DNA from: an uncultured Bacillota bacterium
GTDB lineage: Bacteria > Bacillota > Clostridia > Peptostreptococcales > Anaerovoracaceae
DNA length: 14,970 nt
Direction: 5' to 3'
Assembly (NCBI GenBank): GCA_946631075.1
Contig: CAMOZS010000022.1
Span: 1 to 14,970, forward strand
Part shown: positions 5,718 to 12,701 of the stretch, one piece after another
Layout of the letters: each line of letters begins with the position of its first letter
Numbering within the stretch: the stretch's first letter is position 1
The notes under the pieces: model-generated
The model's database searches: none
Seen by the model: the letters and a program-made list of their open reading frames with translations, nothing else
What the model was told of the DNA's origin: nothing
Translations under genes and position numbers: made by a program

Positions 5718-8414
5718 TTATTCGACCGGCATCTCGATCTGCTCGGTGGTCATTTCTCTCTGATAGACATCGGTCAGAAGGCCGCCAAAGACGATCTCCC
5801 CGCTGCCGATAGGCTCATCGGTGACCTGGATACGCTCCTGTTTGGTCACGCGGACCTTGCCTCCTTCCGGCTTGGTCTCCACAAGCTTCCCTTCCTTATC
5901 GTAATAGTCGAACATGAACTGGACCTGGTCGCCTGCCTTCAGGGTCTGGATATTCTTCTTGTCCTCCAGGAACTGGCTGAGGAATCCCTCCAGTCCGCCG
6001 CTGTATTCATATTCGTAACCGGTCACGTGACCTGCTTCGGGAGCGTCCGAATTCTCATTGACCGGGTCCCATTCGATGTGGAGGATGATGTCCGACGTAT
6101 CGTTCAGCCGGGCTTTCACCTTGCCCGTGTAAACATCTCCCTTATCGGTCTCTTTGACCGGGTCCGCTTCATAGCAGACCAGTTTGCCTCCCACATGGAC
6201 CCAGTTCTCATCCATGTTGATCAGGGGATGGCCCTCCCCGTCCTCACTGCCGATGTAGTCGGAGCCCAGATACCGCTCGGAAGCCCCGGAGGCTTCGCTG
6301 GGGGTATTCTGATAGACAACGGTCCTGCAGTCGGCGATGATGTTCCAGAACTTCTCCGGCATCTGGATGCTGAATCCGTCCGCCGTCTCCTTCAGGGGGA
6401 TATCGACCAGGGCTTCCGTCTGATCGTAATCCTCAAAGCCCTTGATATACCAGGGCTCCTGGGTATAGTCGGTCTGGCCGTAGTCCTCCAGCAGTCCCAT
6501 CAGGCTCGGATTCTCTTCGATCTCCTTGGCTCTCTCCTTCTGGTCCTTCATCTTCTGGGCAGCGATGATGCTGAAGATCTCATCGAAGGTCTTCTTCTGA
6601 GAGGAAAGGTCCAGCTTTTTGAACTGATCGCTGGTAGCGGTATAATTGCCGATCGCCTTGTAAGGCAGGGCCAGGGAGATCCCGCCGATTGCCTTAGCCG
6701 CGTCTCCGTTGCGGTAGAGGACGCAGGCCTGCAGGGCCCGGTAGAGGTCCAGCTTTTGCTGATGGGTCCCGATCTTCTCCTCGTAGTCCATCTTGTCCAG
6801 GATCTTCACAAAATCGATCAGGTCGATCTGAAGGTCATCCTCGAAGGAATAGGCGCTGGAAGCCGCTCCCGCGAAGCTGGCGTAGCTTCCTGTGTCATTC
6901 TTTATCTCCTGCCCCGCTTCCTTGATCAGGGCCTCCAGTTTCTCATAGGCCGCCGCTGCCCTGGGCAGATCCACGAAGGACAGGGTCACCTTGGGTGAGG
7001 GCTTGTTCTCTTCGTCCGTCGCCCGGTTATAGGGGTCGTAGCTGGCCACCATCCTGCGGCCGAACTCTTCGCTGGCCAGGCCCGGATCCTCGGCAAGGGC
7101 GCCGAATCCCGCCGTATAGAACCAGCCATAGCCGGCTTCGGTCTCCTCCGAGGCCAGCAGGTAATCCGCGTAGGGTTCCAGAGCCTTCCCGATCTCGATG
7201 TCCTGCATCAGGCAGGCGTCAAAGCCGATCACATCGAATTTGACCCCGGCCTTCCTGACCGCGTCGACCACTTCCGAGGTCATCATGGTCGGCATTTCTC
7301 CTTCTCCGACCTGTCGCTCGTTCAGATCATCATGACCGTAACCGTAGGGAACGCCGCCGCCGTGATCCCACAGGACCAGCATATAGCGGTCAGCCGGATA
7401 GGTCTTCCTGGTCCAGCGGATGAAATCCTCCAGAGCCTCCGGCTCCGACATGCAGATATCCTCCGGCAGGGACTTCACTTTCTCCAGTTCCCCGCCCTTC
7501 ACGGCATAGCGGCCGTAGCTGTTGTTCTCGATGCCTCTGGTGAACCACCGGCCCGAGCCGCCGGCCTCCATGACAAAGGTCAGGCCGTCTCCCTTCTTGG
7601 TGGCGTCGACCATCTGACGGATGTTGACCGAGGCCAGGCCGATCTTATCTTCCAGATTGGACCCGACCACATAGGTCATGACCACCACGCTCTTATCCTT
7701 GCTGTGATCCGGGAAGAAGTAGTCCCGGCTGGTCTTCATGTCTGCGATCTGAGCCGCGGCTTCTCCCATGGCATCCTCCCGGCTGATCGCCTTGCCGGTC
7801 GCCTCCACATCCTTGGTCTTCTCATAAGTCTCGTTCATCAGGCTGTTGACCAGGGGGACCGGCGGGGTATCTCTGACCGCCAGGAATCCTACTCCGACGA
7901 TGATCACGATGATCTCGGCAGCGGAAATGAGGATCAGACCTCCCTTGCGGAAGACCTCGGCTACCTTGCCGCGCTGCTTCAGCGGTTTCAGGTCCAAAGG
8001 CTGGTAACGCGATCTTCCGAAGCCCAGGATCAGAAGGAAGATCCCGGGGAAGATGATCGTAAGGATCCGGAAGAGCTTTCCCTTGCCCAGTGATTTGGCC
8101 AGCCGCCAGTAGAGCCGGACCAGGAAGATACCGTATATGATATAGGCGACCCACATGAACATCCGTCCCATACCCACGGACGGATCCAGATACCAGCCTC
8201 CCACCGCCAGAACTGCCGCGACGAAGAAGGGACGGTAGAAGGTCCTCATCCTGCGGAACAGTTTCTTGCTGAACTGCCGCTCCGCCAGGAAGGGGATGAT
8301 GGCCGACCACCTGGGCAGCTGAAGTTTCCCAAGCAGCAGGAAGTAGGCGACCGCCTGTATGACCCAGGGGATGATCCAGTACTGCGGATCATCGAAGAAA
8401 TAAATACTTATCAT
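5718..8414 (-). CDS. Membrane-anchored clostripain-family cysteine peptidase (C11)
   Basis: The 898-residue protein has an N-terminal membrane domain with about five hydrophobic segments (12-29, 63-78, 86-104, 117-133, 159-180). The WSAIIPFLAERQF stretch between the first two recalls the small DUF5684-type membrane domain. A peptidase C11 domain follows from about 242 to 600: strand KSVVVMTYVVGSN, catalytic H351 in LVLWDHGGG and nucleophile C401 in IGFDACLM, then YLLASEETEAGYGW. Family members cleave after Arg or Lys. Residues 650-898 form a beta-rich tail (GFSIQMPEKFW, VHVGGKLVCYEADPV) that I cannot assign. Five membrane spans with positively charged loops at 46-62 and 100-115 would place the peptidase outside the cell; this is inference. 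The ribosome site is AAAGGAG about 11 bases before the ATG. Secreted clostripains lack such an anchor, which is the odd feature. Confidence 0.92.
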   Translation of the reverse strand: MISIYFFDDPQYWIIPWVIQAVAYFLLLGKLQLPRWSAIIPFLAERQFSKKLFRRMRTFYRPFFVAAVLAVGGWYLDPSVGMGRMFMWVAYIIYGIFLVRLYWRLAKSLGKGKLFRILTIIFPGIFLLILGFGRSRYQPLDLKPLKQRGKVAEVFRKGGLILISAAEIIVIIVGVGFLAVRDTPPVPLVNSLMNETYEKTKDVEATGKAISREDAMGEAAAQIADMKTSRDYFFPDHSKDKSVVVMTYVVGSNLEDKIGLASVNIRQMVDATKKGDGLTFVMEAGGSGRWFTRGIENNSYGRYAVKGGELEKVKSLPEDICMSEPEALEDFIRWTRKTYPADRYMLVLWDHGGGVPYGYGHDDLNERQVGEGEMPTMMTSEVVDAVRKAGVKFDVIGFDACLMQDIEIGKALEPYADYLLASEETEAGYGWFYTAGFGALAEDPGLASEEFGRRMVASYDPYNRATDEENKPSPKVTLSFVDLPRAAAAYEKLEALIKEAGQEIKNDTGSYASFAGAASSAYSFEDDLQIDLIDFVKILDKMDYEEKIGTHQQKLDLYRALQACVLYRNGDAAKAIGGISLALPYKAIGNYTATSDQFKKLDLSSQKKTFDEIFSIIAAQKMKDQKERAKEIEENPSLMGLLEDYGQTDYTQEPWYIKGFEDYDQTEALVDIPLKETADGFSIQMPEKFWNIIADCRTVVYQNTPSEASGASERYLGSDYIGSEDGEGHPLINMDENWVHVGGKLVCYEADPVKETDKGDVYTGKVKARLNDTSDIILHIEWDPVNENSDAPEAGHVTGYEYEYSGGLEGFLSQFLEDKKNIQTLKAGDQVQFMFDYYDKEGKLVETKPEGGKVRVTKQERIQVTDEPIGSGEIVFGGLLTDVYQREMTTEQIEMPVE

Positions 8415-8475
8415 ATCTCCCTATACTCCTTTCATTCATCTATATTGACGAACTTATTTACTGCATGGTTATACC

Positions 8476-9225
8476 TCAAAACAGGGGTTCAAGCACTTTG
8501 TTCTCCCAAAAATCATAGACCTGATTTTCCCCCGCGATCTGCCGGAGAAAGATCCCGTCCTCCTCCAGCCCTCTTAACCATTCGTAGTTCAGCAGTATCC
8601 TGTCCTCCCTGCCCAGCAGGATGGCCACAGCGCATTTCCCGTATATGTATCCTACCTGGTTTTCTCTTTCGAACTCTCTGCAGTGCCTGATCCATTCGGC
8701 GCAATCATCTGCCGCCTGGGCGGGGTCTGGCGTGCCCTCCCTGACCCTGATCCATTTCAGACAGGGGTAGTCGAAGGCCCTGGACACATCGCCCCGGTAA
8801 TCACATCCGAAGGGAGGCTCTGCCGGCTCCACCTGTTCGAGCAGGGCCCCTTCTCTTTTGATGAATTCCAGCAGCAGCTTATTTCTTCTCTGCCGCTCCT
8901 CCTCCGTAAGGTCCGGCTCCTCTTCGAGTCCCTCCCACTGGCCGTCGGCCAGGTCCGGTCTCTCCTGATCCGGGTCTCCTTCGTCCGGATCAGGCTCCAG
9001 CTCATCCCTTCCGCCTGCCCGGCCGCCCGGGATCTCCCCGGACCTGCGCTTCTGACGTCTCCTGACGACCGCCCTCCAGATCGCCCAGAAGATGGCCAGA
9101 TCAAAAACTGTGCCGAACAGTATGATCGCCGTCAGGCCACCATCATCACGGGAATTCCAGATCAGAGGGATGGTTCCCACGAGAAGGAATATAGTTATAA
9201 TGACAGGTATTCTGTATTCTCTCAT
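8476..9225 (-). CDS. Two-TM membrane protein with an acidic linker and unknown cytosolic domain
   Basis: I do not recognise this 249-residue protein. It has two hydrophobic helices at about 6-23 and 31-50, then a strongly basic stretch (RRRQKRR, 55-61) that should hold it on the cytoplasmic side. A long Asp/Glu/Pro/Gly-rich low-complexity linker follows (about 74-108). The rest is a compact, tryptophan- and cysteine-containing domain of ~140 residues (LLLEFIKREGALLEQ, CLKWIRVREG, WIRHCREFERENQVGYIYGKC, then NYEWLRGLEEDGIFLRQI). Cysteines at 141, 155, 175, 182 and 198 do not form a zinc-ribbon pattern. The start has AAGGAGG 10 bases upstream. It begins 24 bases after the DUF2628-like gene and ends 61 bases before the C11 peptidase gene, so the three are probably one operon. 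Confidence 0.8.
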   Translation of the reverse strand: MREYRIPVIITIFLLVGTIPLIWNSRDDGGLTAIILFGTVFDLAIFWAIWRAVVRRRQKRRSGEIPGGRAGGRDELEPDPDEGDPDQERPDLADGQWEGLEEEPDLTEEERQRRNKLLLEFIKREGALLEQVEPAEPPFGCDYRGDVSRAFDYPCLKWIRVREGTPDPAQAADDCAEWIRHCREFERENQVGYIYGKCAVAILLGREDRILLNYEWLRGLEEDGIFLRQIAGENQVYDFWENKVLEPLF

Positions 9226-9249
9226 CAGTACCCTTCCTCCTTCAGGGAT

Positions 9250-10281
9250 CTAGTCGAACAATGCGGACGCAAAGACCAGGACAGTAAACAAAAAACTGGA
9301 GGCAAAGAAACTCAGCCATAGGGCGACCGGATTTCCGACCCCCATGCCGATCAGATTCATGGGGAAGGCCGTCTCGTCCTTTGCTTTCATGATGTCTCTT
9401 CGGAATTTCAGCATATAGCTCTTCGGAAACCTCAGGAAGGCGATCAGCATGATCAGGGCTTCTCCGGGCATCCATCCGTAGGCTGAGGCGGCCTCCAGGG
9501 TTCCCGCATGCTGCGGCATGACTATCCCGGGCATGGCCAACCCATAAGTGCACAGAGTGAACCAGATCGTCTGGATGGCGACGATAATGGAGCCTTCCTT
9601 GTACATCCCCCGGTAGAAATAATAGAATCCGCCCAGGAGCAGAGAGGGAATGACCCTCTTCCCTTTAGAGACTTTGTCGATGAAGGCCTTTTCCCCGCCG
9701 ACATAATACTTCAGGAGCATATCCTCGTCGAATTCATCATCTTTTGCCATCCGCCGGGCCAGAAGGGCGAAGTCATGACTTGTCCGGTTTTCTTCATCCA
9801 GATGAGCTTTTTCCTCCGGGGTCAGGTCTGAGACCCTGATCGCCCGCAGCCGCCCCCCTTCTCCTGTATAGACCTCAAATCTGCCGGTCCTGAAGCAGAT
9901 GGCAGTCTTTTCCTCCCCGGAGAAGATGATCTCCAGGGAATAGCTGAGCCGCTGGGGATCGAAGACCAGGATCACGGTGTAGGCCTGTTCATCTCCGGGG
10001 AAAACCCTCGGCAGGGCGTCTTCGCAGACCGAAGCTCCCTCTTCGATTCCCCGGTCCCTGATCACGGAGTAATCGGCGATCCCCCACCGGTACCTGCTGT
10101 AGCAGCAGACCTCCTCAAGGATGTGATCATCTCTGCCGATCTTGATCAGTATCCTTCCGGAATCCCCTTCATAGGCGAAGACTTTCCCGACCTCGCCCCT
10201 GGACCGGAACGCCGCCGCCGGGACGATCCTGAAGCAGACATCATCCGAATATTCCAGTTTAAAAAAAGACCTGTCCGTCAT
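9250..10281 (-). CDS. Membrane protein with a DUF2628-like C-terminal half
   Basis: The 343-residue protein has a soluble N-terminal half (1-180) made of beta strands with charged turns (FRIVPAAAFRSRGEVGKVF, ILVFDPQRLSYSLEIIFSG), which I do not recognise. Its C-terminal half resembles DUF2628: YYVGGEKAFIDKVSKGKRV, then a membrane hairpin with FYYFYRGMYKEG at about 219-230, and hydrophobic segments near 210-222, 231-255, 273-285 and 318-340. In that family this segment reads NWAAFFFGPFWFLYRKMY, a pattern common in small membrane proteins next to zinc-ribbon or envelope genes. The start has AGAGGAA 7 bases upstream, and an extended -10 promoter lies at 10326-10318. It appears to be the first gene of the operon that ends at the 4645 terminator. 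Function is unknown. Confidence 0.8.
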   Translation of the reverse strand: MTDRSFFKLEYSDDVCFRIVPAAAFRSRGEVGKVFAYEGDSGRILIKIGRDDHILEEVCCYSRYRWGIADYSVIRDRGIEEGASVCEDALPRVFPGDEQAYTVILVFDPQRLSYSLEIIFSGEEKTAICFRTGRFEVYTGEGGRLRAIRVSDLTPEEKAHLDEENRTSHDFALLARRMAKDDEFDEDMLLKYYVGGEKAFIDKVSKGKRVIPSLLLGGFYYFYRGMYKEGSIIVAIQTIWFTLCTYGLAMPGIVMPQHAGTLEAASAYGWMPGEALIMLIAFLRFPKSYMLKFRRDIMKAKDETAFPMNLIGMGVGNPVALWLSFFASSFLFTVLVFASALFD

Positions 10282-10317
10282 CGTGAATTCCTCTTGTTAC
10301 CGCTGATTTCTGAATGC

Positions 10318-10326
10318 ATTATACCA
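10318..10326 (-). promoter_or_regulatory. Extended -10 promoter of the C11/VanX-like operon
   Basis: On the minus strand TGG-TATAAT (10326-10318) is an extended -10 motif. The only -35 visible is a weak TTCAAT at 18 bases spacing. The transcript would start near 10311, about 30 bases before the ATG at 10281. The preceding bases TGTGGTATAAT match exactly the -10 region used before the ygjV-like gene at 11110-11120. Confidence 0.55.
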
Positions 10327-10337
10327 CATGTCTGGTG

Positions 10338-10343
10338 TATAAT
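10338..10343 (+). promoter_or_regulatory. Candidate -10 element for the DUF554 gene
   Basis: A perfect TATAAT on the plus strand, 39 bases before the DUF554 start codon. No good -35 can be found upstream; the expected region falls on the minus-strand -10 at 10318-10323. The two -10 boxes point outward with 14 bases between them. Confidence 0.45.
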
Positions 10344-10382
10344 TGAATGGTATCGATTTTGTACGGAAGTGAGGTCAACTAC

Positions 10383-11078
10383 ATGATAGGAACCTTTGTG
10401 AATGTGGGCACGATCATCATCGGAAGCCTGCTGGGCGGTCTGGTCAAGAAGATCATCAGCCAGCGGATCAACGATGCCCTGTTCAATGCCATGGGACTTG
10501 CGGCCTTCGGCCTGGGCATAAACGCGGTCGTGCAGAACATGTCAAATACGGAATATCCTGTCCTCTTCATCGCCAGCCTCGCTATCGGGGGGATCATCGG
10601 GACCCTCCTGGATCTGGACGGAAGGGTAGGCCGTCTGACCTCCCGGTCCGCGGACGATTCCGCCGGGGCCAGCCGTCTGGGCCAGGGTCTTGTGACCGGC
10701 TCTCTGCTCTACTGCGTCGGCACCCTGTCCATCCTGGGTCCGGTCCAGAGCGCCCTCTATCAGGACCACACCTTCCTCTTCACCAACGCGACCCTGGACC
10801 TGGTCACCTCTATGGTCCTGGCCTCCACCTACGGCGTGGGCATGTGCCTGGCCGCCGGGATCCTCCTGGTCTGGCAGGGAAGCATTTACGGGCTGACCCT
10901 CCTCTGCGGCAGCTTCATCACCGACACCATGATGACTGAACTATCCATCGTCGGCGGATTTCTGATCGCCATGTCGGGTCTGGCCATCCTGAATATCAAG
11001 GACTGCAAGACCCTGAACTTCATCCCCGCCCTCTTCGTTCCGGTGATCTGGTGCCTGCTGGCGGGGAAGTTGTTCTGA
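10383..11078 (+). CDS. DUF554 family membrane protein
   Basis: The 231-residue, very hydrophobic protein matches the DUF554 (YdfK/YqgA) family: GTFVNVGTIIIGSLLG at the N-terminus, GGIIGTLLDLDG at 69-80, and the family hallmark CVGTLSILGP at 111-120. About six to seven membrane spans are visible (4-20, 61-77, 104-119, 138-164, 168-180, 187-203, 212-230). Members may be transport proteins, but no substrate is established. The ATG at 10383 is chosen because GAGGT at 10371-10375 lies 7 bases upstream. An in-frame ATG at 10347 would sit before that ribosome site and only four bases after the -10 box. The ygjV-like gene follows 48 bases later under its own promoter. Confidence 0.92.
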   Translation: MIGTFVNVGTIIIGSLLGGLVKKIISQRINDALFNAMGLAAFGLGINAVVQNMSNTEYPVLFIASLAIGGIIGTLLDLDGRVGRLTSRSADDSAGASRLGQGLVTGSLLYCVGTLSILGPVQSALYQDHTFLFTNATLDLVTSMVLASTYGVGMCLAAGILLVWQGSIYGLTLLCGSFITDTMMTELSIVGGFLIAMSGLAILNIKDCKTLNFIPALFVPVIWCLLAGKLF

Positions 11079-11111
11079 TCGGAAAAAAGTTCAATCCTGC
11101 TCCTCAGCCTG

Positions 11112-11120
11112 TGGTATAAT
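11112..11120 (+). promoter_or_regulatory. Extended -10 promoter driving a probable leaderless ygjV-like mRNA
   Basis: TGG-TATAAT at 11112-11120 is an extended -10. The ATG of the downstream gene begins only 6 bases after it, exactly where transcription should start, and no Shine-Dalgarno is present in the 26 bases before that ATG. A weak TTCAAT (11090-11095) at 19 bases spacing is the only -35 candidate. Confidence 0.6.
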
Positions 11121-11126
11121 CGGACC

Positions 11127-11660
11127 ATGACCAAGATCATCGCCAACGGATTCGGAGTACTGTCGACCCTGTGCTTCATCATATCCTTTCAGATCAAATC
11201 CAATAAGGCCCTGTATGTGACTCAGTCCATCGCCAATGTTTTCTACGGGATCCAGTTTTATATGCTGGGCGCCCGGGGCGGTCTGTTCAACATGGCCATG
11301 CAGATCCTGCGCAACCTTCTTCTGACCAGGATCGAGGAGTGGACCTGGCTCAAATGGAAAGGCTGGGCCCCGCTTTTTTGCGTACCCAGCCTGATCTACA
11401 TGATCTATACTTGGGACGGCCCTCTGGGCCTGCTCCCCTTTATTGCCTATGCCGTCGGCACTTTCGCCTACTGGACCAACAACGCCAGAATGTTCCGGCT
11501 CTCGGAGATCGTTGCGGTCTCGCCGGCCTGGCTCCTCTATGATTTTCTCACCGGCGCCTACGGCGGCATGCTGACCGAACTGGTCATCCTTGCCTCCGTC
11601 GTCGTATCCATCATCCGTTTCGGATGGAAAGGGCTGGACGATCCTGACTTCAAGTCCTGA
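11127..11660 (+). CDS. YgjV-family inner membrane protein
   Basis: The 177-residue protein has about six membrane segments. It carries the opening pattern of the YgjV family: GVLSTLCFIISFQIKSNKAL (10-29), a second helix with NVFYGIQFYMLGARGG (37-52), then NMAMQILRNLL (55-65). Family members are small bacterial membrane proteins of unknown function. The gene lacks a Shine-Dalgarno, and its ATG sits at the predicted transcription start, so it is probably read from a leaderless transcript. Read-through from the DUF554 gene 48 bases upstream is also possible. It converges on the minus-strand four-TM gene, with an 8-base gap and no terminator that I can see. Confidence 0.88.
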   Translation: MTKIIANGFGVLSTLCFIISFQIKSNKALYVTQSIANVFYGIQFYMLGARGGLFNMAMQILRNLLLTRIEEWTWLKWKGWAPLFCVPSLIYMIYTWDGPLGLLPFIAYAVGTFAYWTNNARMFRLSEIVAVSPAWLLYDFLTGAYGGMLTELVILASVVVSIIRFGWKGLDDPDFKS

Positions 11661-11668
11661 TCGTTCCT

Positions 11669-12055
11669 TCACTGCCCCCGTTTTCTCTTCCCCTTCTGCA
11701 CCATGATCACTATGCCGGCGATGACGATGAGCACGTTAGGCCCGTACATGACCAGGCTGTGCAGGTTGATCAGGGCGACCAGGCAGACCGCTGCCATGAT
11801 CAGATAGCAGACCGCCACCAGAAGGCCCAGAGTAGCCCCGCCGTTTCCCCTGGCGTACATCAGGGTCAGCAGAAGACCGCAGCCCATGAAATAGGCCCCG
11901 GTCGTAAAGGGATTGATCAGTTCGAAGACCGGCGCCAGCAGTCCCTCAAGCCCCGGCACGTCCATAAAGGCGTACACGATGAAGGCCGCGAAGAACAGAA
12001 GGCAGACGATCCCTATGATAGTGATCCCTATGGGGTTTTTCTCTGTGTCTTTCAT
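11669..12055 (-). CDS. Small four-TM membrane protein of unknown function
   Basis: The 128-residue protein has four hydrophobic helices (about 11-30, 53-68, 74-96, 106-119), a short acidic/basic head (MKDTEKNP) and a basic tail (KGKRKRGQ) that suggests a cytoplasmic C-terminus. No family is recognised. The ATG at 12055-12053 shares a base with the TGA of the cyclophilin gene (TGATG), and no strong ribosome site precedes it. Translation is therefore probably coupled to the cyclophilin gene. An upstream TTG one codon earlier is less likely. It is the last gene of the aldolase-kinase cluster on this strand. Confidence 0.75.
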   Translation of the reverse strand: MKDTEKNPIGITIIGIVCLLFFAAFIVYAFMDVPGLEGLLAPVFELINPFTTGAYFMGCGLLLTLMYARGNGGATLGLLVAVCYLIMAAVCLVALINLHSLVMYGPNVLIVIAGIVIMVQKGKRKRGQ

Positions 12056-12678
12056 CAATCCAGTACCTTGACGGTCTCGATGACCGGCTGATCCTCAGGA
12101 GCGATGGTCCCGTTATCATCCAGGGGCCTGGCGTCCGCGGCGATCTTGTCCACGATGTCCATTCCCTCTGTCACATGACCGAAACCCGCGTAGTCCCCGT
12201 CCAGAAAATCCGAATCGGCCTGGACGATGAAGAACTGGGAGCTGGCGCTGTTCGGATCCTGGGACCTTGCCATGGAGATCACGCCCTTTTCGTGGCTGAT
12301 GCTGTTCTCCACTCCGTTGGAGGCAAACTCCCCTTTGATGGTCTGGTCCGAACCGCCGGAGCCGTCCCCGTTGGGATCTCCTCCCTGGATCATGAAGCCT
12401 TCCATGATCCGGTGGAAGGTCAGGCCGTCATAGAATCCGGAATCCGCCAGGTCCATGAAATTCTGTACCGTGATCGGAGCCGTATCTCCATCCAGTTCTA
12501 CCGTGATATCCCCGTAATCCTTCACGGAGATCACCGCGTGATGGGTGCCGATCCCTTCGGCGGCAGCTTCGCCCCCGTCTGCGCCGGCCTCATCCCCGCC
12601 GCATCCGGAAATGAGCATCATCATTCCCAGCAGGGAGGCCATGCAGAGGACCGCCAGTAAGTAATGTTTCTTTCTCAT
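12055..12678 (-). CDS. Cyclophilin-type peptidyl-prolyl cis-trans isomerase, lipoprotein
   Basis: The 207-residue precursor has a lipoprotein signal peptide (MRKKHYLLAVLCMASLL) with lipobox ISGC, C26 being the modified residue. A Gly/Ala/Glu-rich spacer follows, then a bacterial cyclophilin domain (about 48-206). Key elements are FHRIMEGFMIQGGDP (88-102), with the active-site pair H89/R90 and Q98, SMARSQDPNSASSQFFI (135-151) with the Q148/F149 substrate-binding pair, and FGHVTEGMDIVDKI (166-179). The enzyme should catalyse proline isomerisation during folding of exported proteins on the outer face of the membrane. The ribosome site GGGGAG precedes the ATG. It lies 23 bases after the aldolase stop, and the four-TM gene follows by TGATG overlap. 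Family is certain; sharing an operon with sugar enzymes is unusual. Confidence 0.94.
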   Translation of the reverse strand: MRKKHYLLAVLCMASLLGMMMLISGCGGDEAGADGGEAAAEGIGTHHAVISVKDYGDITVELDGDTAPITVQNFMDLADSGFYDGLTFHRIMEGFMIQGGDPNGDGSGGSDQTIKGEFASNGVENSISHEKGVISMARSQDPNSASSQFFIVQADSDFLDGDYAGFGHVTEGMDIVDKIAADARPLDDNGTIAPEDQPVIETVKVLD

Positions 12679-12701
12679 GATCTCTCTCCCCGGACCTGCG
12701 A

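Noticed and set aside
5658..6998. A 446-codon open frame on plus, opposite the C11 peptidase gene
   Set aside because: It is antisense to a protein with clear catalytic motifs. Its translation is low-complexity Leu/Val/Asp/Gly typical of a shadow frame in GC-rich DNA, and it has no ribosome site.
10347..10382. An upstream ATG for the DUF554 protein
   Set aside because: It lies only four bases after the -10 box and before the GAGGT ribosome site. The family starts with the hydrophobic GTFVNVGT segment.
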